The translations under genes and the position numbers were made by a program. From Leifsonia sp. TF02-11 (GTDB lineage: Bacteria > Actinomycetota > Actinomycetes > Actinomycetales > Microbacteriaceae), in assembly GCF_017565305.1 (NCBI RefSeq), contig NZ_JAGEKP010000007.1, positions 336,147 through 400,146 on the forward strand: a stretch of DNA of 64,000 nucleotides, written 5' to 3'. This document shows positions 18,054 to 26,697 of the stretch, one piece after another (position 1 is the first letter of the stretch; every line of letters starts with the position of its first letter). A model generated the notes under the pieces. The model was given only the letters and a program-made list of their open reading frames with translations. It did not search any database and was not told where the DNA came from.

Positions 18054-19256
18054 TCAGGACGTCGGGGCCTCCTTCTGCGCACCGAGCACGCGCTCGAAGC
18101 CCTCGGGGATGTAGAGATCGTCGCGGCTCAGTTCGTGGATCGACTTGTGCCCGAGGCCGAGCACCGCCGAGTCGAGGCCCATGCGCAGGAGGTCGAGCAC
18201 GTTCTCTACCCCGGTCTGGCCGTTCGCGGCGAGACCCCACAGGTATGCCCGGCCGATCATCACGGCGCGAGCGCCGAGGGCGAGCGCCTTGGCCACATCG
18301 CCGCCTCGACGGATCCCTCCGTCGAGCAGCACCTCGATCTGGTCGCCGACAGCCTCGGCGACGGCGGGGAGGCAACGGATGGTGGCGGGCGTCGTGTCGA
18401 GGTTGTTGCCGCCGTGGTTGGACACCGAGATGGCGTCGACTCCGGCGTCGACCGCGCGCTTGGCGTCGTCGACTCGTGTGATGCCCTTGAGGACGAAGGG
18501 TCCGCCCCACGCCTCACGCAGCCACGCGACGTCTTCCCACGAGGGCGGCGGGGTCTGCTGCCATTCGTAGTAGGCGCCGAAGAAGGTGGGGGCCTCGCCG
18601 CCGGGTGGCTGCAGATTGGGAGCGCTCAGGTCCGGCAGGTGACGGGACTTGAGGTACTGGGTCAGCCACTTGGGGCGCACGAGGGCCTCAGGTGCGAAGT
18701 CCACCATGGCCTTGAAGTCCAGCCGCTCCGGAATGGCCGGGCTTCCCCAGTCCCGCCCGATCGAGAACGACCAGTCGAGCGTGGCGATCAGCGCCTTCGC
18801 CCCTGCGGCACGCGCGCGGTCCATGCGCTGCACCATCGCCTCCCGCGTGCCCGTCCAGTACATCTGGAAGAAGGTGTTCGGGTTCGCGGCGGCGACCTCT
18901 TCGACGGGCTTGCTCGCGAACGAGCTGAGCCCCATGATCGTCCCCCGGTTCGCAGCGGCACGCGCGACGGCGACCTCGCCGTCCGGGTGGACCGCCTGGA
19001 CGCCTGTCGGCGATATGAGCACCGGGATCGAGATCGGGATGCCGAGCACGCTGGTGCCGAGCTCGCGGTCGGTCTGATGACCAGCGACGTGGGGCGCGAA
19101 CTGCAACTCGCCGAATGCGTTCGTGTTGTCGTCGGGCGTCCTCCCGCGCTCGGATCCCGCGACCAGGGCCGCGTAGACCGACGGCGGCAGCCGCTTCTTC
19201 GCGCGCCGCTGCGCCTCCAGCACGGTCTCGAACCACGGGTTCTGCTTCCAGGGCAT
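18054..19256 (-). CDS. mftD: MftD, FMN-dependent mycofactocin biosynthesis oxidase
   Basis: A 400-residue member of the FMN-dependent alpha-hydroxy acid dehydrogenase family. Landmarks are SPTGVQAVHPDGEVAVARAAANRGTIMGLSS, VLKGITRVDDAKRAVDAGVDAISVSNHGGNNLD (catalytic His/flavin region) and the phosphate-binding VLLDGGIRRGGDVAKALALGA. In mycofactocin synthesis MftD oxidatively deaminates the AHDP intermediate to give the redox-active diketone premycofactocin (established knowledge). Here it is the last gene of the minus-strand cluster, separated from mftC by four dehydrogenases and the MoxR/VWA pair, unlike the common mftC-mftD adjacency. Confidence 0.93.
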   Translation of the reverse strand: MPWKQNPWFETVLEAQRRAKKRLPPSVYAALVAGSERGRTPDDNTNAFGELQFAPHVAGHQTDRELGTSVLGIPISIPVLISPTGVQAVHPDGEVAVARAAANRGTIMGLSSFASKPVEEVAAANPNTFFQMYWTGTREAMVQRMDRARAAGAKALIATLDWSFSIGRDWGSPAIPERLDFKAMVDFAPEALVRPKWLTQYLKSRHLPDLSAPNLQPPGGEAPTFFGAYYEWQQTPPPSWEDVAWLREAWGGPFVLKGITRVDDAKRAVDAGVDAISVSNHGGNNLDTTPATIRCLPAVAEAVGDQIEVLLDGGIRRGGDVAKALALGARAVMIGRAYLWGLAANGQTGVENVLDLLRMGLDSAVLGLGHKSIHELSRDDLYIPEGFERVLGAQKEAPTS

Positions 19257-19362
19257 CGTCTTGCTCCCTCGTTCTCGTCTTCGTCTCTACGTATGGTGCC
19301 GCGTGCCAGGGCGACGGGGCCGGCGCGGGGCGCTGGGTCGACCGGCGGGTCGTGGGCGGGCG

Positions 19363-20316
19363 TCACCCGTCGCGGAAGATCTCTGTGATCGCCGGCGGCA
19401 CGTCGTGGAAGTCGCGGATGACCCGCAGCCGGCCGCGTCCCGCGCGCGCGAGGTCCTTGCCCAGTTCGAAGTCCTTCTCCCCGCTCGCGTCGAGCAGGAT
19501 GTCCAGCCTGGGCAGCACGGCCGCGACCCGTCGCGGATCGGGGCCCGCGTTGTGCACACAGTCCGAGAGCAGCACGACCCGGGCGTCCCGCTCGGAAGCG
19601 CCGGCGAGCTGGTCCGCCGCCAACTGCAACGGGAACGCCACATTGGTCAGCCCGCGGGCCGGGATGCGCAGAAGTTGCTCCAGCAGGTCGAAGGGCTTGA
19701 TCGGCTCTCCGAGACGCAGCAGTATCGCGGCATCCGACCAGAACGCGATGACGCCCAGCCGGTCCCGTGCGAGCTCCCCGGCGAGTGCGCCGACAGTGGC
19801 AGCGGCCGTGCGGATGCGTTCGCCCTTCGCCGAGCCTGACACGTCGACGGCCAGCACCACGGCGCGCGCGGTGCGAATCCGGTCGCGCACGACGATGTCC
19901 TCGTCCTCGGGCACGGGCCTCTCGGCCAGCACTTCGATGGTGGCGTCGAGATCGATGTCGTCGGCGACTCCCCGATACGGCAGGCTCGCGAGCACACCCT
20001 GCCCTCGTCGGGCCGAGCGTTCGGCACGCGGGCGGGGCACGGCGAGCCGCGCGGCGATCCGCCGCGCACGCTCGCGCACGGCGGGCTCCGCCGCGATCTG
20101 CTCGTCGACCGTGACGACGGCACCCGGCTCGTCCGTGAAACCCGCCTCCTGCACAGACGGCAGCGGCTTCGCCGTCGTCCCGGCTCCACGTTGCCCGGCC
20201 CGCAGCGCGAAGCCGCCTTTACCGGCCCGCGACTCGAACACCGTCGGCTCCTCGGTGAGCTGCTTGGGAGTGCGTCTCAGCGGACGTTGCGACACCTCGT
20301 CCCTCTGCCGTCGCAC
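19363..20316 (-). CDS. VWA-domain protein partnered with MoxR ATPase
   Basis: A 317-residue soluble protein. An N-terminal linker region (1-150) precedes a von Willebrand A domain with an intact MIDAS: DVSGS at 158-162, the Thr of GLTNVAFPL, and the Asp of LLSDCVHNAG. GTG 20316 was taken as start, 24 bases after the moxR stop; a GTG seven codons later has a better ribosome site (AGAGGG) and may be used. VWA proteins beside MoxR ATPases act as adaptors that load a client for metal or cofactor insertion, as CoxE does with CoxD. Its position inside a mycofactocin operon suggests a client among the mycofactocin enzymes; that is inference. Confidence 0.82.
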   Translation of the reverse strand: MRRQRDEVSQRPLRRTPKQLTEEPTVFESRAGKGGFALRAGQRGAGTTAKPLPSVQEAGFTDEPGAVVTVDEQIAAEPAVRERARRIAARLAVPRPRAERSARRGQGVLASLPYRGVADDIDLDATIEVLAERPVPEDEDIVVRDRIRTARAVVLAVDVSGSAKGERIRTAAATVGALAGELARDRLGVIAFWSDAAILLRLGEPIKPFDLLEQLLRIPARGLTNVAFPLQLAADQLAGASERDARVVLLSDCVHNAGPDPRRVAAVLPRLDILLDASGEKDFELGKDLARAGRGRLRVIRDFHDVPPAITEIFRDG

Positions 20317-20340
20317 CGGCGAGTCGGCGGGAACGGCTCT

Positions 20341-21255
20341 TCACGTCGGCCCGGTGTGCGCGGCGGGCTCCAGCACGAACCGGTCCTCCCAGATCTCGCG
20401 CAGCACCGCCTCGGGGGTGGTCTCCGCCGCCTCGTCGAGCCGGATGCGACCCGAAAGCGCGACGAGCATGGCGTCGAACATCAGCTGCGGGTAACGCTCG
20501 TCGCCGGCATCGGTCACGCCGCGCAGCCGACAGAGCTGAGCCGCGATCAGGGCGCAGTCGATCGCGCCGCGCACGCTGCTGCCCTGCCGTACGGCAGGAT
20601 GCCTGCGCGTGGCCCTGGTGACCGCGACGGCGTCGGGCACGATGCGCTCGGCGGGCTCGACTGTGATGCCGGAGCGCAAGGCGACGATGCGCTCCTCGCT
20701 GGCGGCGTCCTGGTAGTCGACGACGATGCGGTTCAGGCGGTCGCTCACACTCGTGGAGAGCCTGGTCGTTCCGACGTTGTCGTACGGGTTCATCGACGCG
20801 ATGACCCGGAACGTCGCGCCTGCCTGGATGGATCCGACCCTCGGCACCTCGATCGCACGATCGGCCATCGCCGCCAGCAGGGTGTTCAAGGTGTCCTCCG
20901 GCGCACGGTTGAACTCCTCGATGTAGAGGAAGCCGCCCTTCTCCATCGCCTCGACCAGGGGACCCGCGACGAAGTTCTCCGCGCTGTAGTCCTCCCGCAG
21001 CACGCGGGCGGGGTTGTGGTGCCCGATGAGCTTCGCCGGCGTCAGGTCGCCGTTGCCCTCGACGAAGAGCAACGGGATGCCCCACTCGGCCGTGATCGCC
21101 TTGAGCATCGTGGTCTTGCTCGTTCCCGGTGGGCCCTCCAGCACCACGTCCCTGCCGGCGGCGACGGCCGCGAGCGCGAGCTCCAGCTCGCGCTCGCGGC
21201 CGACGACACGCGAAAGGATGCGGTGACGCAGGTCGTCGCTCACACCGTCGGTCAT
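20341..21255 (-). CDS. MoxR family AAA+ ATPase
   Basis: A 304-residue AAA+ ATPase. Walker A is GPPGTSKT (41-48), Walker B FLYIEEFNR (109-117), and sensor 1 the Asn in ASMNPYDN (about 156). The length and the Glu-Glu-Phe-Asn-Arg Walker B variant are typical of MoxR/CoxD-like chaperone ATPases. It directly precedes the VWA gene and follows the SDR genes by 42 bases. MoxR/VWA pairs mature or activate other enzymes using ATP; here no CO dehydrogenase or methanol dehydrogenase gene is adjacent, so the client is unknown. Confidence 0.9.
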   Translation of the reverse strand: MTDGVSDDLRHRILSRVVGRERELELALAAVAAGRDVVLEGPPGTSKTTMLKAITAEWGIPLLFVEGNGDLTPAKLIGHHNPARVLREDYSAENFVAGPLVEAMEKGGFLYIEEFNRAPEDTLNTLLAAMADRAIEVPRVGSIQAGATFRVIASMNPYDNVGTTRLSTSVSDRLNRIVVDYQDAASEERIVALRSGITVEPAERIVPDAVAVTRATRRHPAVRQGSSVRGAIDCALIAAQLCRLRGVTDAGDERYPQLMFDAMLVALSGRIRLDEAAETTPEAVLREIWEDRFVLEPAAHTGPT

Positions 21256-21297
21256 CGAATCCCTCGTCTCTCGCGGCTCGTGGTGGTGGCGCCGCGC

Positions 21298-22110
21298 TCA
21301 GTACTGCGTGTTGCCGGCATCCACCGTCAGCTCGGTCGACGTGATGTACCGCGCTTCGTCCGACGCCAGGAACAGCACGGCGTTCGACTGGTCGCGCGGT
21401 TGCGTGACCTCGATCGGCAACAGGTTGACCAGCATCCCGCCGAGCTTCGGGTGCCTCTCGAGCAGCGGTCCGAACGGGTTGTCCGCCATGTCGCCCATCG
21501 GCGTGTCGACGCCCGTCGGGTGCAGCGTGTTCACACGGATGTTGTATTCGGACAGCTCGGTCGCGAAGGCGCGCATCAGGCCGACGACGCCGTGCTTGGC
21601 CGCGACGTAGGCGCTGAGGAACGGCAGACCCTTGATTCCGGCGGCCGAGCTCGTGAGGATCATCGAGCCGCCGCCGGCGGCGATGAGGTGCGGCGCCGCG
21701 AGGCTGACGGTGTTCCAGGTGCCGGTGAGGTTCGTGTCGATGGTCTGGTTCCAGATGTCCTCCGTGGTCTCGTCCCAGCCGGCGATCACGCAGATGCCGG
21801 CATTGGCGACGACGATGTCGAGGTGGCCGAGCTCGGCGACCCCGGCGTCCAGCGCCGTCTTCAACGCTGCGCGGTCGCGGATGTCGGCCTTGCTCGCGAT
21901 GATCCGGCGGTCGAGGGCTTCGACCTGACGCACGGTCTCGTCGAGGTCGGCCTGCGTCGCTGAGGGGTACTGCACGTTCGGCATCTGCTCGACGAGGTCG
22001 ACCGCGATGATGTCGGCTCCCTCCTCGGCGAGGCGTACGGCGTGCGAGCGGCCTTGTCCCCGCGCCGCTCCCGTGACGAAGGCGACCTTGCCTTCCACAC
22101 GTCCTGCCAT
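21298..22110 (-). CDS. Mycofactocin-coupled SDR family oxidoreductase (copy 1)
   Basis: A 270-residue short-chain dehydrogenase. The nucleotide motif is TGAARGQG (13-20), and the catalytic residues are Ser154/155, Tyr168 and Lys172 (YVAAKHG). Between strands 2 and 3 it has the extra segment VQYPSATQADLDETVRQVEA (about 47-66), the hallmark of the mycofactocin-dependent SDR subfamily, thought to lock NAD(H) in place so that electrons must leave via mycofactocin. It overlaps no neighbour; the moxR start is 42 bases downstream. The alcohol substrate is unknown. Confidence 0.9.
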   Translation of the reverse strand: MAGRVEGKVAFVTGAARGQGRSHAVRLAEEGADIIAVDLVEQMPNVQYPSATQADLDETVRQVEALDRRIIASKADIRDRAALKTALDAGVAELGHLDIVVANAGICVIAGWDETTEDIWNQTIDTNLTGTWNTVSLAAPHLIAAGGGSMILTSSAAGIKGLPFLSAYVAAKHGVVGLMRAFATELSEYNIRVNTLHPTGVDTPMGDMADNPFGPLLERHPKLGGMLVNLLPIEVTQPRDQSNAVLFLASDEARYITSTELTVDAGNTQY

Positions 22111-22172
22111 GGTGTTCTCCTCTTGTTTCGTTCTGCTCGGGTCGAGCGGTTTCGGGTGCAGCGCCTTCTGCG

Positions 22173-23009
22173 CTACTTGAGGGTCTGGCCGGCATCCACC
22201 TTCAGCTCGAGCCCTGTGACGTACCGGGCCTCGTCCGAGGCGAGCCAGAGCACGGCGTTGGAGATGTCGACCGGCTCGACCCACGGCACCGGCAGCACGT
22301 TCATCGCCTGGAACCGTGGCGCAAGCACGTCCTTCGTGCGCTCGTCCGGCGGCAGGTCGGGTGCGAACAACGCGTAGGTGGCGGCATTCTGGATCATGTC
22401 GGTGTCGACGCTCGTCGGATGCACCGAATTGACGCGGATGCCGTCGCGCGCCAGCTCGAGCGCGGCCGTCTTCATCAGGCCGACGACGCCGTGCTTCGCC
22501 GACACGTAGTGGCCGATGTTCTCGATCGCCAGGAGCCCTGCGGTGGAGCTGGTCAGGATGACGGAGCCGCCGCCGTTCGCGCGGAGGTGTGGGATGGCGG
22601 ATTTGACGGTGTGCCACACCCCCGTGAGGTTCACGGCGATCATGTCGTTCCATTCCTCGTCGGTGAGAGCGTCGAGGGTGCCGAAGCTGAAGATCCCCGC
22701 GTTCGCCGAAACGATGTCGAGTCCGCCGAGCTCGGCGACGCCTTCGTCGACAGCGGTGCTCAACGCGGAGAAGTCGCGCACATCCGCCTGCCTCGCCACG
22801 ATCCGCCTGTCGAGCGCCTCGACTTGCCTGACGGTCTCGTCGAGATCGGCCGGTGTCGACATCGCGTAGGGCACGCTGTCGATCTGCCCGGCGAGGTCGA
22901 CGGCGATGATGTCGGCGCCCTCCTGGGCGAGCCGCAGCGCGTGGCTGCGACCCTGCCCCCGCGCCGCACCCGTGACGAGCGCGACCTTGCCTTCAACACG
23001 TCCTGCCAT
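22173..23009 (-). CDS. Mycofactocin-coupled SDR family oxidoreductase (copy 2)
   Basis: A 278-residue enzyme very close to copy 1 at the N-terminus (same MAGRVEGKVA opening and SRSHA-type motif). TGAARGQG is at 13-20 and Tyr168/Lys172 form YVSAKHG; the family-specific insertion is VPYAMSTPADLDETVRQVEA. The start at ATG 23009 has AGGAG upstream. The substrate loop before the C-terminus (YALFAPDLPPDERTKDVLAP) is longer than in copy 1, so the substrate is probably different. Confidence 0.9.
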   Translation of the reverse strand: MAGRVEGKVALVTGAARGQGRSHALRLAQEGADIIAVDLAGQIDSVPYAMSTPADLDETVRQVEALDRRIVARQADVRDFSALSTAVDEGVAELGGLDIVSANAGIFSFGTLDALTDEEWNDMIAVNLTGVWHTVKSAIPHLRANGGGSVILTSSTAGLLAIENIGHYVSAKHGVVGLMKTAALELARDGIRVNSVHPTSVDTDMIQNAATYALFAPDLPPDERTKDVLAPRFQAMNVLPVPWVEPVDISNAVLWLASDEARYVTGLELKVDAGQTLK

Positions 23010-23055
23010 GTTCCTGCACTCCTTATCTACTGCGTCGCTGGTCGAGCGGCGCTCA

Positions 23056-23919
23056 TCACTGCGTGACCGGTGCGTTGTTGTAGCCCGGCATGAGGAGGTG
23101 GCCTGCATCGACGGGCACCGAGATCCCGGTGACCGACGACGCCAGGTCGGAGTTGAGCCACAGCGCGGCGTCCGCGATGCGCTGCGGCGAGAGGAAACCG
23201 TTCCCCTTGAGGGCGTGGAACGAGTAGCCGGCCTCGAGCATGTCGGCCTCCGTGCCCTCGCCCGCCGGCTTGCCGGACATCATGTCCCACGCGCCCTGCC
23301 AGCTGGTCATGGGCGTGAGGATGGCTCCGGGATGCACGGCGTTGACGCGGATGCCGTATTTCGCGTACTCCAGGGCGAGCGTCTTCATCACGCCGACGAC
23401 ACCGAACTTCGCCGCGCAGTAGTGCACGTAGTTCTCGCCGGGCTCCAGTCCGTTGATCGACGAGGTCATCACGATCGAGCCGCCGCCCTGCGCCATCATC
23501 TGCGGCAGAACGGCCTTGGCCGACTTCCACACTCCGGTGAGGTTGACGCCGATCATGTCGTCCCACATCTCGTCGGTGAGCTCGTGCGCCGGCGCGAGCG
23601 AGAAGATGCCCGCATTCGCGATCAGGATGTCGATGCGCCCGAATTCCGCGACACCGCGCTCGACCGCGCGGTCGAGATCGGCCTGCTTGCGCACATCCCC
23701 TTCCACCGCGATGATGCGACGGTCGAGCGCTTCGACCTGCTCGACCGTCTCGTCGAAGTCGGCCTGCTGCGCCATCGGGTAGACGACGCTCCCGATCTGG
23801 CTGAGGGTGTCGACGATGATCACGTCGGCGCCCTCGCGCGCGCAGGTGACCGCGTGCGCGCGCCCCTGTCCTCGCGAGCCGCCGGTGATCAGGGCGACCC
23901 TGCCGTCCAGCATTCCCAT
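23056..23919 (-). CDS. Mycofactocin-coupled SDR family oxidoreductase (copy 3)
   Basis: A 287-residue SDR, the most diverged of the four. TGGSRGQG replaces TGAARGQG, the catalytic pair is Tyr167/Lys171 (YCAAKFG), and the insertion reads VVYPMAQQADFDETVEQVEA. The region before the C-terminus is longer (TSWQGAWDMMSGKPAGEGTE). It ends in PGYNNAPVTQ instead of the short tail of the others. The start was placed at MGMLDGRVAL, parallel to [10 protein letters not shown] of copy 4. Confidence 0.88.
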   Translation of the reverse strand: MGMLDGRVALITGGSRGQGRAHAVTCAREGADVIIVDTLSQIGSVVYPMAQQADFDETVEQVEALDRRIIAVEGDVRKQADLDRAVERGVAEFGRIDILIANAGIFSLAPAHELTDEMWDDMIGVNLTGVWKSAKAVLPQMMAQGGGSIVMTSSINGLEPGENYVHYCAAKFGVVGVMKTLALEYAKYGIRVNAVHPGAILTPMTSWQGAWDMMSGKPAGEGTEADMLEAGYSFHALKGNGFLSPQRIADAALWLNSDLASSVTGISVPVDAGHLLMPGYNNAPVTQ

Positions 23920-23974
23920 GTCGTGCCTTCCTTCTCTCTCGGCCGGAACAGACGCCGGCGGAGGCTCATTCGTG

Positions 23975-24790
23975 CTATCGCTTGTTGACGAAGCCGGCGT
24001 CGACCGGCAGCGTGACGCCCGTGACGTATCGCGCGGCATCCGACACGAGCCACACGATCGCGTTCGAGATGTCGACGGGTTCGACCATGGCGACCGGGAG
24101 CGCGTTCGCCATCGCCTGACCCATCGCGGGGTCGCTCTGGAGGAACTCCTGCATGAAGTCGTTGACGACCATGGGGGTGTTGACGCCCGTGGGGTGCACC
24201 GTGTTCACGCGGATCGAATACGGCGCGAGGTAGTTGGCGTAGGAGCGCATCAGCCCGACGACGCCGTGCTTGGCAGCCGTGTACCCGAGTCCACCGGGGG
24301 TGTCGCCGCCGATTCCGGTCAGACCGGCCGTGGAACTCGTCAGGACGATCGCGCCTCCCGTTCCCCGGTCGATGAGCGATTGCTTCGCGACCTCCACCGT
24401 GTTGTACACGCCGGTGAGGTTCGTGGCGATCACGTCGGTCCACTCCTGCTGCACCGGATGCATCGACATCGGCGCGATGCCCGCGTTAGCGAGGACGATG
24501 TCGACGGAGCCGAGCTCGGCGGTGCCGGCGTCGAACGCGCTCTGGAGTGCGGACCTGTCACGGACGTCGGCGATCTGCGAGTAGATGCGGCGGTCGAGCG
24601 CCTCGACGAGGCGGACGGTCTCCGCGAGGTCATCCGGCGTCGACATCGGGTAGGGGACGGTGTCGATCTGAGCGGCGATGTCGACGGCGATGATGTCGGC
24701 ACCCTCCTCGGCGAGGCGTACGGCGTGGCTCCGGCCCTGACCACGGGCTGCGCCGGTGATGAAGGCGACTTTGCCTTCGAGAACTCCCAT
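23975..24790 (-). CDS. Mycofactocin-coupled SDR family oxidoreductase (copy 4)
   Basis: A 271-residue SDR starting [10 protein letters not shown]. It has TGAARGQG (12-19), Tyr170/Lys174 (YTAAKHG) and the insertion [20 protein letters not shown]. It is the first SDR gene downstream of mftC; the 170 bases between them hold no other gene I can support and could carry an internal promoter. With copies 1-3 it forms a tandem set of four paralogs that would all feed electrons to mycofactocin. Confidence 0.9.
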   Translation of the reverse strand: MGVLEGKVAFITGAARGQGRSHAVRLAEEGADIIAVDIAAQIDTVPYPMSTPDDLAETVRLVEALDRRIYSQIADVRDRSALQSAFDAGTAELGSVDIVLANAGIAPMSMHPVQQEWTDVIATNLTGVYNTVEVAKQSLIDRGTGGAIVLTSSTAGLTGIGGDTPGGLGYTAAKHGVVGLMRSYANYLAPYSIRVNTVHPTGVNTPMVVNDFMQEFLQSDPAMGQAMANALPVAMVEPVDISNAIVWLVSDAARYVTGVTLPVDAGFVNKR

Positions 24791-24960
24791 TTCTCTTCCT
24801 CTTCTCTTGTTCTCCCCGCCGCGTGCCGGTCGGCCTGCGGCGGGAGTGTGATCCGCGTCTCGAGGGCGCAGTGAACCGCCCCGGGGTGGTGCCCCTGGTT
24901 GCGGTCGGTGTCGTCGTGTGGGCGCCGCGGTGCGGCGTCGTCTGTCGGTGAGGCTGGCGG

Positions 24961-26223
24961 TCAGCCGGTGAAGCCCGCCAGCGGGTCGGGCTCGCAGGCG
25001 TTTGCTGTCGGCTTGCCGAGCTCGTCACGCCGCTTCAGCGTGAGGCGCACAGGACCGAGTCCGGAGACCGGCCTGGGCGGTGACGTTCGATGTGAGTGGT
25101 CGATCGACGGCCGCGGAAGCGAACGCTCCTTGGCCTTCGCATTCTTCAGGAGCTCCTCGCCGTAGCCCTGGACGCATTCCGGATCCGGCCCGTCGAGCGG
25201 CAATCCCGTGAAGAACTTGGCCGCCATGCAGCCGCCCTTGCAGGTGTCGAAGAAGGCGCAGGACGTGCACGCCCCGCCGGACTGCGGCTGTCGCAGCCGA
25301 AGGAACAGCTCCGACTCCCGCCACACCCTCTGGAACCCGCCGGGCATCCGCACGTTGCCCGCGAGGAACTCCTCGTGGATCGCGAACGGGCACGCGTACA
25401 CATCGCCGACCGGGTCGATCAGGCACACGACGCGTCCGGCGCCGCACAGGTTGAGGCCAGGAAGCGCCTGCCCGTAGGCGGAGAGGTGGAAGAACGAATC
25501 GCCGGTGAGCACACCGTCGCCGTGTGCGACCAGCCAGTCGTACAGCTCGCGCTGCTGCTCGGGGAGCGGGTGCAGATCGTCCCAGCTGTCGGCTCCCCTC
25601 CCGGACGGGCGGAGGCGCGTGAGCCGCAGCTGCGCACCGTACCTGTCTGCGATGGCCTTGAACTCGTCGAGCTGCGGAATGTTGTAGCGCGTGCAGACGA
25701 CGGAGAGCTTGAAGTTCTTCATGCCCGCGTCCTGAAGGTTCCGCATCGCCCGGAGGGCGGTGTCGTACGAACCGGGTCCGCGCACGTAGTCGTTGACCTC
25801 GGCCGTCGCACCGTCGAGGGAGATCTGGATGTCGAGGTAGTCGTTGCCCGCCAGCTGGCGGGCCCGCTCGGGGGTGAGCTTGACGCCGTTCGTGGAGAAC
25901 TTGACGCCGACGTGGTGGGCGGTCGCGTAGTCGACGATCTCCCAGAAGTCGCTGCGCACCGTCGGCTCCCCGCCGCCGATGTTCACGTAGAACACCTGCA
26001 TGCGTTCCAGTTCGTCGATGACGGCTTTGCATTCCTCCGTCGTGAGCTCGCGCGGATCGCGCCGGCCGGAACTCGACAGGCAGTGCACGCACGACAGGTT
26101 GCAGGCGTAGGTGAGCTCCCAGGTCAGGCAGATCGGCGCATCCAACCCGTACTCGAAGAGGTCGACGAGGCGGTTGCCCGTCGTGGTCCGGGGTGTTGCC
26201 CCTGTGGTCTCCAGAACGGTCAC
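24961..26223 (-). CDS. mftC: MftC, mycofactocin radical SAM maturase
   Basis: A 420-residue radical SAM/SPASM enzyme. The SAM-cluster cysteines are Cys41, Cys45 and Cys48 in [11 protein letters not shown], and the SPASM auxiliary-cluster cysteines sit in [14 protein letters not shown] near residue 330-345. MftC oxidatively decarboxylates the C-terminal Tyr of MftA and then links it to the preceding Val (established knowledge). It starts at GTG 26223, overlapping the mftB stop by four bases (GTGA). The residues after about 360 form a Pro/Arg-rich tail longer than in many homologs. Confidence 0.96.
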   Translation of the reverse strand: MTVLETTGATPRTTTGNRLVDLFEYGLDAPICLTWELTYACNLSCVHCLSSSGRRDPRELTTEECKAVIDELERMQVFYVNIGGGEPTVRSDFWEIVDYATAHHVGVKFSTNGVKLTPERARQLAGNDYLDIQISLDGATAEVNDYVRGPGSYDTALRAMRNLQDAGMKNFKLSVVCTRYNIPQLDEFKAIADRYGAQLRLTRLRPSGRGADSWDDLHPLPEQQRELYDWLVAHGDGVLTGDSFFHLSAYGQALPGLNLCGAGRVVCLIDPVGDVYACPFAIHEEFLAGNVRMPGGFQRVWRESELFLRLRQPQSGGACTSCAFFDTCKGGCMAAKFFTGLPLDGPDPECVQGYGEELLKNAKAKERSLPRPSIDHSHRTSPPRPVSGLGPVRLTLKRRDELGKPTANACEPDPLAGFTG

Positions 26224-26513
26224 GACGCAGCCTCCACGAGCATCTCCGACCGGCGCAGCGCATCGAGGGCCTGGCCGAACCGGGGCAGCTCGCCCTCAGC
26301 GACCCCGGACGCCAGGCAGGCGTCGCGCGCCGTGTCCTGCGTGGGAAGCGCCTCGACCACCGCCAGCAGACGACGGTCCTTCAGGAACGAGAGCTTGCGG
26401 GTTCCGAAGTGGTAGAGCAGGGCACCGAAGGGCTCCGGTCGCACCGAGACCTGAGGGTGCAATCGCCAGGAACGCTCCAGGTCGATGACCTCGGCGTGCG
26501 CCTTAGTAGACAC
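26220..26513 (-). CDS. mftB: MftB, mycofactocin precursor-binding chaperone (RRE)
   Basis: A 97-residue PqqD-like RiPP recognition element that binds the MftA leader and presents it to MftC. GTG 26513 gives MSTKAHAEVIDLERSWRLHP; the body VSVRPEPFGALLYHFGTRKLSFLKDRRLLAVVEAL is the typical MftB core. The frame is open further upstream, but an earlier start would overlap most of mftA. With this start it overlaps the mftA 3' end by 11 bases and mftC by four, so A, B and C are translationally coupled. Confidence 0.92.
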   Translation of the reverse strand: MSTKAHAEVIDLERSWRLHPQVSVRPEPFGALLYHFGTRKLSFLKDRRLLAVVEALPTQDTARDACLASGVAEGELPRFGQALDALRRSEMLVEAAS

Positions 26514-26604
26514 CGCACATCCCGTCGATCGAAACCTCCTCGACGAGGGTGTCGGCTTCGACGACGTCACTGGCGGCGTTGTCCGGTTCAGGCATTGCAT
26601 CCAT
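26503..26604 (-). CDS. mftA: MftA, mycofactocin precursor peptide
   Basis: A 33-residue peptide starting at ATG 26604 with a perfect AAGGAG six bases upstream. The tail VEEVSIDGMCGVY is diagnostic: the conserved IDGMCGVY core supplies the Val-Tyr pair that MftC crosslinks and MftE later releases. The acidic leader (PEPDN, DVVEADTLVEE) is the part bound by MftB. It is short enough to be missed by standard gene calling. Its own promoter and probable MftR operator lie in the 76-base gap behind mftF. Confidence 0.97.
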   Translation of the reverse strand: MDAMPEPDNAASDVVEADTLVEEVSIDGMCGVY

Positions 26605-26667
26605 GTATTACTCCTTGCGACAGTGCAGCGATCGTGTTCGATCGTGGAGTTCTCCGCGACGCTGCCC

Positions 26668-26697
26668 ACTCTAGGTGGCACTAAGTGCCAGTCGCAA
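26668..26697 (-). promoter_or_regulatory. mftA promoter with palindromic operator in the spacer
   Basis: Read on the minus strand, TTGCGA (26692-26697) and TAGAGT (26668-26673) are spaced by 18 bases. The spacer holds TGGCACTTAGTGCCA (26676-26690), a perfect palindrome with one central base. A repressor bound there would exclude RNA polymerase. A related palindrome in the mftE/mftR gap suggests MftR is the binder. The mftF stop codon (26681-26683) lies inside the palindrome. Confidence 0.7.

Noticed and set aside
19363..21255. CoxD/CoxE maturation genes of CO dehydrogenase
   Set aside because: No coxS, coxM, coxL or other molybdenum enzyme gene is in the window. The pair lies on the same strand within the mft cluster.
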